In this document: one piece after another, positions 1-9,264 of the stretch
Layout: every line of letters begins with the position of its first letter
How positions within the stretch are numbered: position 1 is the first letter of the stretch
Assembly: GCA_034696485.1 (NCBI GenBank)
Contig: JAQIWT010000717.1
Coordinates: 1 to 15,885 of the forward strand
Source of the DNA: Isohypsibius dastychi
Lineage: Eukaryota; Tardigrada; Eutardigrada; Parachela; Isohypsibiidae
Length of the DNA stretch: 15,885 nt
Direction: 5' to 3'
Notes under the pieces: model-generated
What the model saw: only the letters and a program-made list of their open reading frames with translations
What the model was told of the DNA's origin: nothing
Database searches by the model: none
Translations under genes and position numbers: made by a program

Positions 1-234
1 GTGGTTGCGCTGAAAAAGGCCGATTTGTTCAGCAGATTAACGCTGAGGTAAGCTATACTCAAGCGCGTCAATCGTCTAAAGTACCGACATTTCCTTGAAT
101 TTTGTTTTATTTGCATGACTCAAAAGGGCACAGTGGTTGTTAAGAGAAGAATAGTTTGTTGGAGCAACAAGTGGTTACACCGTGATAAACATGAATACGA
201 GCGGCATCTTCTGGAAATCGATCCGCTTTTATAG
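1..234 (+). CDS. Probable 3'-terminal exons of an unidentified gene entering from the left
   Basis: Two exons can be joined: 3-47 (partial, frame starting at base 3), ending at the strong donor GAG|gtaagc, and 127-234, preceded by a T-rich tract and the acceptor AAAAG. The junction is phase 0 and the joined frame is open to a TAG at 232-234, giving about 50 C-terminal residues. These are charged, with a basic stretch (VVVKRR), two Trp and a His/Glu-rich tail ending IDPLL. An AATAAA at 326-331 lies about 90 bp past the stop and fits a 3' end. I do not recognise the family. The inferred intron is 79 nt, normal for this window. The evidence is frame, splice sites and poly(A) signal only, with no homology, so this could be chance. 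Confidence 0.42.
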
Positions 235-936
235 CGGATTTAAGTGCGGCAACGGGGAAATTGTGTTTCCCCGTGGAATTCTGGCGATTTGAATGGAGAT
301 TGAATTGAACAGAAAAGTGTCGTGAAATAAACAAACGTATGCAAACGCGGCAAAATATATTTGGCAATGCGGCTTAATTCAACAAAGTGAATGAAAATCG
401 TTTTTTCGTATTGATTATCGCGGCCACCAGAAAGCAGTAGTCTAGTTGGAATTTGAAATTTGGAACTGAAATTTGGAATGAAAGAATTTCGGACCGCAAA
501 ATAACACATGGATGACGAAGTTCGTTCAAGCAAATCGCAATGTACAGGTGATATTATTATTTGCAGTTGTAATTGGAGATTGTGCATTTGGAAATCATAA
601 TTCTCACGAAAAGACAGCTCGCAATAAATTTACTCGTCTTATGTTTCTGGTGCAATAAATTGGTCCCACATTTTGCAGAAACCGAAGGATACTCGTAAGT
701 ATTACAATATGTTTGCAGAAGCAGAAGAACTAACAATGTCAGATGACCAGAACCTTTAATAAACCAGAAGCAATACAGGGGTGCGGTGCAACAACATATT
801 GCCATATAACAAGAACAGTAAGCAGTAGTGGTCAAAAATGGTGATTGCAACCAGAATATACAGGTAACAAATCTCCGAGAAAAATATCCATCCGCTCGAG
901 AAATTTTTCCAGTATTAACAGAGACTATTCTCCGCT
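235..936. other. Intergenic spacer, about 700 bp
   Basis: AT-rich spacer between two convergent genes. It contains an imperfect tandem GAAATTTGGAA-type repeat at about 447-480 and a short ATCC run at about 948-962 just to its right. Open stretches occur on both strands, including a plus-strand run ending LTMSDDQNL at about 631-759. None has a consistent start, splice pattern and conservation. A further 3' exon of the minus-strand gene at 937-1994 could lie here. Confidence 0.5.
326..331 (+). promoter_or_regulatory. Candidate poly(A) signal AATAAA
   Basis: A canonical AATAAA hexamer lies 92 bp after the TAG of the left-edge gene. It is the main support, besides the splice junction, for a plus-strand transcript ending here. 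AATAAA is common in AT-rich spacer, so this is weak alone. Confidence 0.3.
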
Positions 937-1994
937 TTATGAAAACCATCCGTCCATCCATCCACGGGCATTCGACGATATTTTGCATTCTTGTTCGTTT
1001 ATTAGGTACCACCTGAATTTAAACCATACTCTGCAACGAAAAAATTGTTCAAAAGTGTGCTAACATATCAAAACAGCCAAGTGCAGGAATTTGCAATATT
1101 TTCCAAAACACCCGCTCGCTCACCTAATTGACGATTTGTCTTCTCCATAACATGGGGTTTCCGGAGACCATTCGGCCATTTGTTCATTCTGAGCCGGTGG
1201 GTGTTCGGTGGTGATGAAACAAGCGAAATTGTCGATCTGATCGAAGAACGCGTTATTAAAATCGAAATAGTTTAATAAAAATAACCACTGAACTTTGCTA
1301 GGTATTTCAAAGAACTGATTAAAAAGTGTATTATCGGTAAAATTTCAATTTATCAAGAATGGAAAATTTCTTCACCTTGTCATCGTTAAAAGTGTCCTTG
1401 TCGATCGCGCGAACGCGGACGTTGACTTTCTAAACAAAGAAAAGGATGTTTTGGTTGACCATCTACACAAATGTCTCTAGGTATGTACTCTTATTCCAGC
1501 TCCACAGACGTCCCGGGTAATGATTTTGTTAATTTCAGGACTGTTGATGTTGTTACCTAAAATGTCAATTCTAGTCAGAAATCGGACCCCAAGTACCGGT
1601 ATGACATCAAAAGAAAATATCTCCCTCACCGTCGTAAAGGGTAAACCAGTTCCGGTACGGCACACTGTCTCCTCCAAAATCATGATTCGGTTTCTCGCTG
1701 AATATGACAGGTTTTGACTTTACACAGGAAGCAAGCAGTTCAAAAAATAGTGAAAACGTACGTGTCGATAATCGCGATAACTTTGGGATCGCAGGCGTTC
1801 GTAATATCGCACGGCAGTCCAGTGTGAGATATTCCTCGGGGATTGTCCAGCCGGAGAATATTAGCTTCGATTCTCAAAAACTCTTTCAAAATAGGATAGC
1901 TTTGTGCATCACGGACATCTTGTAATCTGTCCACGATACCAGCAAAACATACCGCGGAGAACAACGAAAGAAAACAGAACACCCGAGCAATCAT
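937..1994 (-). CDS. Secreted protein with a C2-like (MNNL/DSL-type) module
   Basis: Exons, in transcript order: 1994-1762, 1697-1630, 1556-1489, 1429-1376, 1236-1124 and 1030-937; every junction keeps phase. The start is the first ATG of the frame, followed by a 19-residue signal peptide ending near CFAG. The mature protein reads as one globular module: an early NPRG..HTGLPCD....CDP segment, then VPYRNWFTLYDG, then VNVRVRAIDKDTFNDDKIDNF. The pattern D-x-D-x5-DD-x-I-D-x-F resembles the C2-like N-terminal modules of DSL ligands and related secreted invertebrate proteins, but no DSL or EGF repeats are visible. It is probably extracellular; its role is unknown. Exons 1-5 look good. Exon 6 is doubtful: either the TAA at 939-937 is the end, or a donor after 1013 leads to an unseen exon. 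The exon 3 donor (gtacat) is non-ideal; without it the frame stops at 1477. Confidence 0.6.
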
Positions 1995-2462
1995 TCTCAA
2001 TAATTGTTCTTGATAATCAGGAACGCGTCAAATAAATGGCGAAAAAGTGGTAAAGTATTTAATATTGCGGTTTAAATAAAGAGTTTCTGTGATAGAAAAC
2101 GACGAAATAGTCATTCATGCTTGAAAACGGAAATTCCTTCGACAGAATACTCACTACAGGATTGGTCACAGCTTATCGGCCTCGCAAATCTTCTGGTTCT
2201 TTGATCTTAATCATGAACTTTGGTCTGCGGCTAACCTCTAATCAATTAATTTAGCTAATAACTCGAAATCTCTGATGAATGTTGGAAACGCCTGTGAAGG
2301 CAATGAGTCATAAACCGACAGGAATATTATTTGCTGGTGACCTTTCGGTCCACCTTGACCACAGAAGATACAAGAAACTTAAACGTGCAGTTAAAACACT
2401 GACGTGAGTGCTATGCTATACACGTAAATGTCAGTTCCTCAAAGAGTTGCATTCGACGACGC
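1995..2462. other. Intergenic spacer with promoter of the C2-like gene
   Basis: No coding sequence is supported here. On the minus strand, TATTTAAA at 2078-2071 lies about 80 bp before the ATG at 1994 and could serve as a TATA-like element. The rest should include the 3' UTR of the gene ending at 2463. No clear AATAAA was found on the minus strand. Confidence 0.4.
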
Positions 2463-2808
2463 TTAGAAAGAAGATGGTCTTTGTTGTTGTCTAGCATGAA
2501 TAGCTTTCCGGTACAGTTTGAAGAGAACTTTCTTCTGCTGCGAAGGTGTGAGCTCGTCGAATTTTTTGTTTCCGGACAGTATCCTAATAACAGAAAATAG
2601 TCACGTTATTTTGTCGACTTTATGGATTAAATGTAGATACCTACCTTTCAAAATCGCCTGGTTTGACATTGTTCCAGAAATGATTCGAGATCGCACCATG
2701 TGGAAGCATATCGCTGCTCAAGCCCACGAAGTTCGACTCGCCCGAACTGACCGAAAGAACAGTCGAGACACATAATAAAACCGCCAAAGAAACAGTAATT
2801 GGAAACAT
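2463..2808 (-). CDS. Small secreted protein, 94 aa, family not recognised
   Basis: Exon 1 is 2808-2645 and exon 2 is 2583-2463 (TAA at 2465-2463). The 61-nt intron has donor GAAAG|gtaggt and acceptor tgttattag|GATAC; the junction is phase 2. Residues 1 to about 22 form a typical signal peptide (hydrophobic LAVLLCVSTVL core, Ser-rich cleavage region). The mature part of about 72 residues has no cysteine. It begins acidic/neutral (GESNFVGLSSDML), passes NHFWNNVKPGDFERIL, and ends in a basic, probably helical segment (QQKKVLFKLYRKAIHARQQQ). There is no Gly-Lys-Arg amidation site, so it is not a standard amidated neuropeptide precursor; a secreted helical peptide or antimicrobial-like peptide is possible but inferred. 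A TATA-like TATATTTAG lies about 30 bp upstream of the ATG. Confidence 0.68.
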
Positions 2809-2836
2809 GCTGGAATCTAATAAATCGAAGTGGAAA

Positions 2837-2845
2837 CTAAATATA
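2837..2845 (-). promoter_or_regulatory. TATA-like box upstream of the 94-aa secreted gene
   Basis: TATATTTAG reads on the minus strand 29-37 bp before the ATG at 2808. If used, the 5' UTR would be very short. Only motif and position support it. Confidence 0.3.
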
Positions 2846-3094
2846 CTGGTCTAGAGAAAATAACGGAATTTAAATGCGTTTTTCGGTTATAGCCTTTAGG
2901 CGAAATGGCAGGACCTGTATATTGGATAACGTAAACCTGGCACCGCGGAGACACTAATCGCTTGAGAATATACACAAAACAAAATCAAGCCAAGGAAACT
3001 ATCCAAAACCGGGCGAATCATGCGATCAAATCGAAAAAACACTGATTTCGAAAACGTAATTTATCGTCAATTATCAATTCATCGTTTCAAAAGT

Positions 3095-5052
3095 CTAGCG
3101 GAATCGAGAAGTCGACGACGACTGATTTTCCTCGTCTTCACGGAAACGATAACCATACGTGCTTTCTGGCAGCCAGACGACATCCGGTTTCTTCCAACCC
3201 TGCCGTTTCGCAACCTCATGAAGTCGATGGTCCAATTTGAAAATTTTGGATTTGCTTTCCACCGGAAAAGTTCGTTCAAGCTCTTTCGGGTTCTCCAAAA
3301 TAAAAATATAAGGATATTTCAGCAGTGCTCCAGGATATCGTTTCTGGTACTCTTCTTGGGAAATGCAGTCGACTAAATCCACACATCCCAATAAAAAGCC
3401 TGTCTGATACTGAACCGGGAAAACGATCAAGTCATTTCCGGTCAGCGCTTTAACTGCATTTTCCTCTTGAATAATCTCCTTGGGAGGTGAAAGTGTGGAA
3501 CCGGAAACGATCCATAGTTTTCCGCGATGAGCTGAATACCAGTTCCTTCCTTCGTGAGGCTTGAGTCCCATTACGACAAAACTAGCCCAGGGCTGCATTA
3601 TGCTCAGAGCCATTCCTTCATCGACCATTTCCTGGAGCTCGTGATCTTGAACTCGTAAACGATGTGGCAAATTTCTAGCTTTCAAAAGGGATGGAGGGGC
3701 AGCTGGCACCTTAGCTAGTTCACTTTCTAGCGACCAAGTGTCCAATGCCTTCCGCGAAGTATCATTCTGTGACTCCAGTTTCTCAAGAACCCGCGCATTA
3801 TCCAATCCAGCTGAAAATAAAAATACAACAATAAACCTATTCGGTACAATAAATGCACGTATGTATAAAACACATGCAATTACATGCATTTGAGACTCTG
3901 AACTCGTAAAGGGCGCTCAATTCACAAATATCTGAAAGAATCAAAAACCACAAAGGTTTTGTTTTACTTATTGGTCCTCTACAGGATTCAGACTTTAAAA
4001 TAAGTCGAACCGAGACGGATGTCAAGGAATGTCTTCGCACAAAAGTTTTTGACATAAGGTAAACCAACCGGCTTTTTCTGCAACTTCCGGTTCGGCGTAC
4101 ATCTCGTCGATTGTGTCAGTGTCACCCTGCTGTCGGAGTTCTCTTCCCGCAAAATCAAGATCGAATTTGCGGTTTCTGTCTTTCTTCGACTCAAATCGCT
4201 TTTTTCGTAACTCCTCTTCCTTCAACCTTATTGCCTTGCGCTGCTCCGGAGACTGGAAGACATTTTCACTGAAGTAATCAGCCTGATCGTCAATGATTTT
4301 AGTTCGTTGAGCAGCAGTTTTGTCATAGTTTAGCAACGTGTTTCGATGAGCTTCCGCTTTGGCCAGATGTTCATCGCCGTCATCCGAATTCAGCTTCAAC
4401 ATTGCACCGAAATCAAGTGTCAGCTTCTCATCGCCGAATATCCTGCGACGAAGCTTTTCTGCTTCCAATCCACCTTGAAAAACTTCGTCAGTTTATTATC
4501 AATACTTTCTACGAAAACAATACCATTGTGAAGTATTCCCATTTCCGCCGGAGTGCAGACCAATTTTCCGCAAGTAAAACATGGCCCCGATCCTTCTTGC
4601 TCACAAACAATCCTTCCGCAGTTGATGCAGTTGTGGACGAGGTCGTGTTTCGTACACATACACTGACAGGGATATCGACCAGAAAGCTTAATTTGCAAAT
4701 CATTTCCATGCGCTGTGAAAAGGGGAGTCCATTTTTCCTTTTTGCTTTTAGAAGTCGTCGCTTTGTTTTCCTCCTCCTCCATTTTAAGCATAGCTTCATA
4801 TTGTTGTCGCTCATCTTCGGTGAGCCCATCCAGTTCACCGGACGTTGTTGCTTCCGATAAGATTTCAGCGAAAGGGTTCGTGGTTGACTCCGTCGATGCA
4901 GGAACAGGGGCTTTAATCGCAACAGCATTTTGTCCACGATTCTTACGGCTCTTCTTATTCCCCGCTGGCGGTGCGACTGTTTGATCGTTGTCGATGTCCG
5001 GTTTTCGGTAAGGAACTGGAACGAAACTGTCCCACTCTGGAATTTCAGCCAT
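3095..5052 (-). CDS. TRIP4: Activating signal cointegrator 1 (ASC-1/TRIP4), zf-C2HC5 + ASCH
   Basis: Three exons: 5052-4524, 4473-4069 and 3810-3095, with phase-1 junctions, give 549 residues; the human protein has 581. An in-frame TGA eight codons upstream fixes the start. Residues 127-166 form the C2HC5 zinc finger (CQCMC...H...CINC...C...CFTC...C). A charged coiled region follows (about 220-300, with RTKIIDDQADYF and DFAGREL, both characteristic of the family). The ASCH domain covers about 379-505 (ALSIMQPWASFVVMG, GRNWYSAHRGKLWI, LLGCVDLVDCIS). TRIP4 is a subunit of the ASC-1 complex, linked to transcription coactivation and to splitting collided ribosomes, in nucleus and cytosol; ASCH is a nucleic-acid-binding fold. 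Intron 1 is 50 nt. Intron 2 is 258 nt and uses a weak donor (gttggt), so extra coding sequence inside it cannot be excluded. Confidence 0.93.
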
Positions 5053-5560
5053 GAATGCGAAACACGATATGATTCAGTGAAACAATATCCGAAAGAAAGT
5101 GGAACTGCAATGGATTTCGGACTATTTCGAACTTTGTTGTTGTTTTCGTTACCCGAATTTGGTACCAATGTGAAGGGTAACCACTTCGGTAACCAGAATA
5201 TCATGACCTTTTCATCAAGCGCTGCATTTTCTTTTTCTGATCTTGCAAATGCAACGTAGGATGAGTCTCAGTCACAGCGATTATGGAGGTTGCCGGCTGA
5301 TGGGTTTCAACTTTTTCTCTGACTAGCTGTACATTTTGATTTAGTTCTTTGTCTTTCGCGATTTTCAATCTAAGTCGTCACGAAGAATCAAATTTACAAG
5401 AATATTTGTACAGCTCGACAAGGATAACTCAGTGAACATTCAAAGCACAGCAGTTGAACAGCTTGTTGTTGCAAATGTCCTCATACGATAACTGAAATCA
5501 GGATGTCAGTCCGAACTTGTCAAGGTTACCTAATTTATGCCGGTTATTGTGTTTTCATTG
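5053..5560. other. Intergenic spacer, TRIP4 promoter side
   Basis: This stretch carries the TRIP4 5' UTR/promoter and the 3' UTR of the 104-residue secreted gene to its right. No exon with supported splice sites was found on either strand, and no TATA box or AATAAA was clear. Confidence 0.45.
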
Positions 5561-5953
5561 TCAGAAAAATGGGTCAGCTGGAAAACGGAATTTAGTGCCC
5601 TCCTTGGCCATGTTATGGTATCCTTTCGGTGCTTCATCCGGAACTGCGCTCACTTTTTCTGGTAGCTTCCCCGACACTTCTGCAGTTTTTGTTGTGTTCA
5701 ACGGAAGGTTCGCAAAAAACGACTTTAGCTGCTGGATGAGCATTGTTTCGTTCCCATCTAAAATCACAAAAAACCGAACTGTATGAATTCACTTACTTTT
5801 TGCAATTGAAGTTCAAAGGTAAAGCTACGTCATACCCCCTGCGAAAGATAGCGCGAACGACAGCTTTCGGGACTCCAAGTTAGGAAGTGACCTTTTTGTT
5901 CCGACGAAGTTCATGCAGAGTAAGAGAAAGGCGACCAATGGCCAAAACATCAT
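5561..5953 (-). CDS. Small secreted protein, 104 aa, family not recognised
   Basis: Exon 1 is 5953-5836 and exon 2 is 5757-5561 (TGA at 5563-5561). The 78-nt intron has donor GGGG|gtatga and acceptor tgattttag|ATGGG, phase 1. The start has two adjacent ATGs (5953 and 5950). Residues 1-18 are a signal peptide (FWPLVAFLLLCMNFVG). A Lys-Arg pair follows directly at residues 20-21, so a furin-like cut just after the signal is possible. The mature part has no cysteine, two N-glycosylation sequons (NET, NTT), a helical segment (MLIQQLKSFFANL), a Glu/Lys/Pro-rich middle, and ends GTKFRFPADPFF. The aromatic C-terminus suggests a bioactive peptide, but no amidation signal is present and I cannot assign a family. 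It shares no evident sequence with the 94-residue peptide. Confidence 0.68.
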
Positions 5954-6563
5954 TTTATTTGTTCGAAAAAAAACCTCTTAACCTAAAAAACTAACTGACT
6001 ATGAGGTTGAAAAAGCATCGGCGACTGCCATACCATTAACGAATTTGACTGGTGGCGCCACCAAATCTCTCGACCACGTGCAGAATAAATTACAACCAAA
6101 ATGCCAAAACTGAAGAACATGAAAGCAACATTTGAAAATTAACATACTCAAATTTAAAATTAGCGATAAGTCATGCTAGGTTGGAAACTATACTACTATA
6201 GTTGATTTCGATCACAAATATGGGAAACAAAAACAATCCAAACGAGAATGACGATCCTTGGTACACCGCCGTAATCCTCCAGACTCGAACCCAAAACATA
6301 GTTTCAGATTAAGCTGTCAAAAACAAAAACGATCACTAAATATATGCTACTATAGTTTCGCAGGTTCGAACCTGGAATAGAGCTTCGTCCCTTGAGGAAA
6401 TTCAAATAACAACGAAAGGGGAATCAGACCGACACCAGGTTTACAAAATCATGAACCGGCATGACCATTTTTCAAAAAAGAGGATTCAAAAACAAAAGCA
6501 AATTGTACAGAAAATCGTATGTCTAAATGAGAAACTAAAATAAAAAAGCTAATCGAAATCACA
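5954..6563. other. Intergenic spacer, about 610 bp
   Basis: Between two minus-strand genes. It should hold the 3' UTR of the RING-Tudor gene and the promoter of the 104-residue secreted gene. An E-box CACGTG occurs at 6075-6080. Two B-box-like motifs (about 6363-6373 and, on the minus strand, about 6284-6294) do not extend into foldable tRNAs. No coding exon was found. Confidence 0.45.
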
Positions 6564-9264
6564 TCACCCTTTATAAATCACCACAGCGTCGTTCAAAGTT
6601 CGAAGCGTACCGAGACCGCAGAACATGAGGAACTCCTTGAGAGGTGGTATCCGGGCATCACTCCACACATCCACAACCAAAACGCCGTTTTCCATATCAT
6701 CCAGGGTAATAAACGGCGACCCGACATTTTTCAGCCATGTCGTAAAATGACTCCGCGCATTTGGTGACCACACGCCTCGATCGTTTCGGTATTTGGGAAC
6801 GAAGTCACTGAGAGTAGCCGGATGAGCAAACGGCTTGATTACTTGAATATGACGGGGAATCACTTTGAGATCACGCTGATCAACAGTTCGAGTGCAACCT
6901 TTTAAAATAAAGGCATCAGACTTATCATCAGAATCATTGAGAAATGATGCTCACCGATATCCAAAAAGTGAGCCCGGAAAACCGATCCGCCAAGTTGCTC
7001 ACTTATTTTCAATCGCGACCTAACAATAAATTGTTTCAAGACTGGTAAAGAGGCTCTTCGTCGCAAATCGCGAAACCTATCCCTTCACCAAGAAAATGGT
7101 CTGATCACTTACCACTGATCCAACCTCGAAGCAACCCTGAAAAAAACCAGTCGTCTCGTTGTACATTTTCCAAATTTATTTCAGACTGAATCCTTACCGC
7201 CCAATCGCATAAGCATTTATCGACGCGAAAACGGCGCCCTCATGGATTTCATGAGCAGCCGGAGATGGTGCGCTTGGACAGTGGAGGTTCAGGAAATCTT
7301 CCATAGCGCAAAGCTCCTTCCGGCGATCGCAGACGCGTAACCAGAACAGATCGGGTGGGTTGTTAATGTGACTAACTTGGCACAACATCGCATGCTTATC
7401 GATAATCCCATGATGCTCGGGAAACCAATTTCGAGGAATCAGTCCATCCAGCTAAAACCCCAATCGTTAACCATATGCCGCTCAGAAAAAAAATATGGTA
7501 CTTACATTGAACACTCGTTTCCGTAGTGCTGTGATGCTGTTGTCCTCTCGGTCATTTTCGACCTTTCGCGATGTGAGAATGGGCACTGGCCGTCGAAATT
7601 CGTACTGCATAACCGGCTTTCCAAGTTGAGTTGATTCTGCATGAATCAAGGTCCGAACTGGTTCAAAATCCAGACCAGAACCAATATCAACATCCGGAAG
7701 ATTAATTTCAGAACGACATTTGGCGATTACAGATTTCAGCCCTTTCGGAAGTCCACGATCCCATTCAGCTGCAGTCAAGCGTTCGACTATGGCTCGCTGG
7801 TTGTCGAGTCGGTTCCAATCCCATAACCCCGTTTCCAGCAGAATCTTAACGAGTAAGTCTTCTTCTCCACGCAGGTCCACCTCCAAGCCTTCATATTCCT
7901 CAACCAGGAACTGCCATCGGCTCTCCAGAAATGTCTGATGTAGACTCTGCCCGAGAATTACTTTGCGTAAGTCATCCAAGAGCGACATTCGTTTTCCGTC
8001 AGTTAATAACTGGTTCTGGATTAACGAATTGCACGAATATATGGCGGAAGTACATAATCGGTTGAAGTATTGAATGATGGATTTCTGATCTCCTAAGTGG
8101 AGTTCCTGGAGGACTGTGCCGGCTTGTCGCAGATGTCCCAGAGACTTCGTTGTGCTGGCTCGGACCTCTTTGAGAAATTCGAAGATCGATTCCAGTTCTC
8201 CGGTCGCTGAACTATTGCTGTGTCGCAGGTTCTTGAAAACACATTCCATGGAAGCGGACTCCTTTATGCACTCGATACAACGCAGAACATGTCCATGTTC
8301 AGGATGTTCGTCGCAGATCCAGTCAAGAACATCTCCATGAGCAGCACATTTGGCCGGTTCACTCAGACTGCACCCCTTTTCATCGCACACTACAATCGAC
8401 GATCCAGCTGGACATGTGTCTTGGTGACCGAATAGGCAGAAACTGCATAGGACCACAGAACACGAGCATTTCCAGTTTATAGCGTACTTCCGGCATACGC
8501 CACAGCGACTAGTGCAGCCCATCACTTGCTCCCTCTTTTTCAGAGCTATAGGGAGGAACCAAAAATATTATTCAGACAAGAAGCAAGCAAGTGGAATCTA
8601 GAACGCACTTAATTACCGAAAAGCTTGTAAGAACTACAACTACAAAGTGTTCATAGTGTACGTAAATTGACCACCCCCCTAAACCCAATCAACTCAAAAT
8701 TCGTGGATTACCCATGTTATTAATCGTTTTCAAATATATCTTCCTTAGTAGAGTGCAAGAACTCTTACCGACTGTCTTGGAAGCCAACGAGATGGATGAC
8801 TGCAAAGGCACGACACATTTTTCCAGTTGTTTTGGAGAGGGCAGATAATCTTTTCCAAAACTATCCATAACCGCGAGAGCTCCAATAGCCAGTACATCGA
8901 CAGAGAAGGCCTTGATGATGTCCCCATTCTGAGAACTCTTTGGTAGTTTCTGGACGCATCCGCAAACGCAGCAAGCGAAGCTGGTATTTTCTGCGGGGAC
9001 GACATCGCCGACGAAAAGTGCATTAAAAGACAGTTTTAGACAGGTCAAGCAGATTTTATGGCCACAATTAAGGCCCATCGGCAGACGCTCCTCGAAAGTC
9101 TCACGCTGGAAATAGGAAAACTGCTGCAGACAGGACGGACATTGGAGATCGGCAAATGTCTTCATGTTGGAAGTGCGGAAATTGGAGGCAATTATTCCGG
9201 AATCGTTTGATGAACAATCCGATATGTCAATGGAATAATCATCTGCTCCACAGTCGTCCAACAT
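6564..9264 (-). CDS. RING / B-box / extended-Tudor protein, RNF17/Qin-like
   Basis: Six exons: 9264-8769, 8545-7506, 7451-7198, 7136-7113, 7076-6955 and 6898-6564, all phase-consistent, encode 756 residues. An in-frame TAG five codons upstream supports the start. Residues 42-101 are a RING (C42xxC45, C67xH69xxC72xxC75, C98..C101). Residues 180-258 hold two B-box-like zinc modules (CxxC...CxC...CxxC...H...C; then C232xxH235...C243...C255xxC258). A mostly helical region follows to about 480. An extended Tudor domain covers about 530-750: CQVSHI..PPDLFWLRV, HEGAVFASINAYAIGR, W605FR, FLDIG at 642-646, then an SN-like half ending near LKEFLMFCGLGTLRTL. RNF17/TDRD4 and fly Qin combine RING, B-box and several Tudors and act in germline piRNA granules. 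Here there is one Tudor with an unusual core. Exon 4 is only 24 nt, but frame and family pattern support it. Confidence 0.82.

Noticed and set aside
631-759. Plus-strand stretch that reads like an exon (ends AEAEELTMSDDQNL, with AATAAA overlapping the stop)
   Set aside because: It has no start codon and its possible introns are only 19-30 nt long. No upstream exon joins it in phase with credible splice sites.
948-962. Short ATCC tandem run
   Set aside because: Only about four units; too short to be a meaningful satellite, and it overlaps possible coding sequence.
557-1012. 151-codon minus-strand open frame
   Set aside because: Low-complexity composition rich in Cys, Phe and Thr, no signal peptide or domain, and it conflicts with the end of the C2-like gene. 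It could include a missed 3' exon, but nothing supports that.
2518-2775. 85-codon plus-strand open frame
   Set aside because: It is antisense to the two exons and intron of the 94-residue secreted gene, which has a better signal peptide, splice sites and promoter motif.
4509-5204. 231-codon minus-strand open frame overlapping TRIP4 exon 1
   Set aside because: It is a shifted frame of TRIP4: no recognisable motifs, while the other frame encodes the conserved zinc finger and has an in-frame upstream stop before its ATG.
6284-6373. B-box-like motifs (GGTTCGA..) suggesting a tRNA or tRNA-derived SINE
   Set aside because: The T-arm stems do not pair beyond two bases, no matching A box or acceptor stem was found, and one motif is simply a palindrome.
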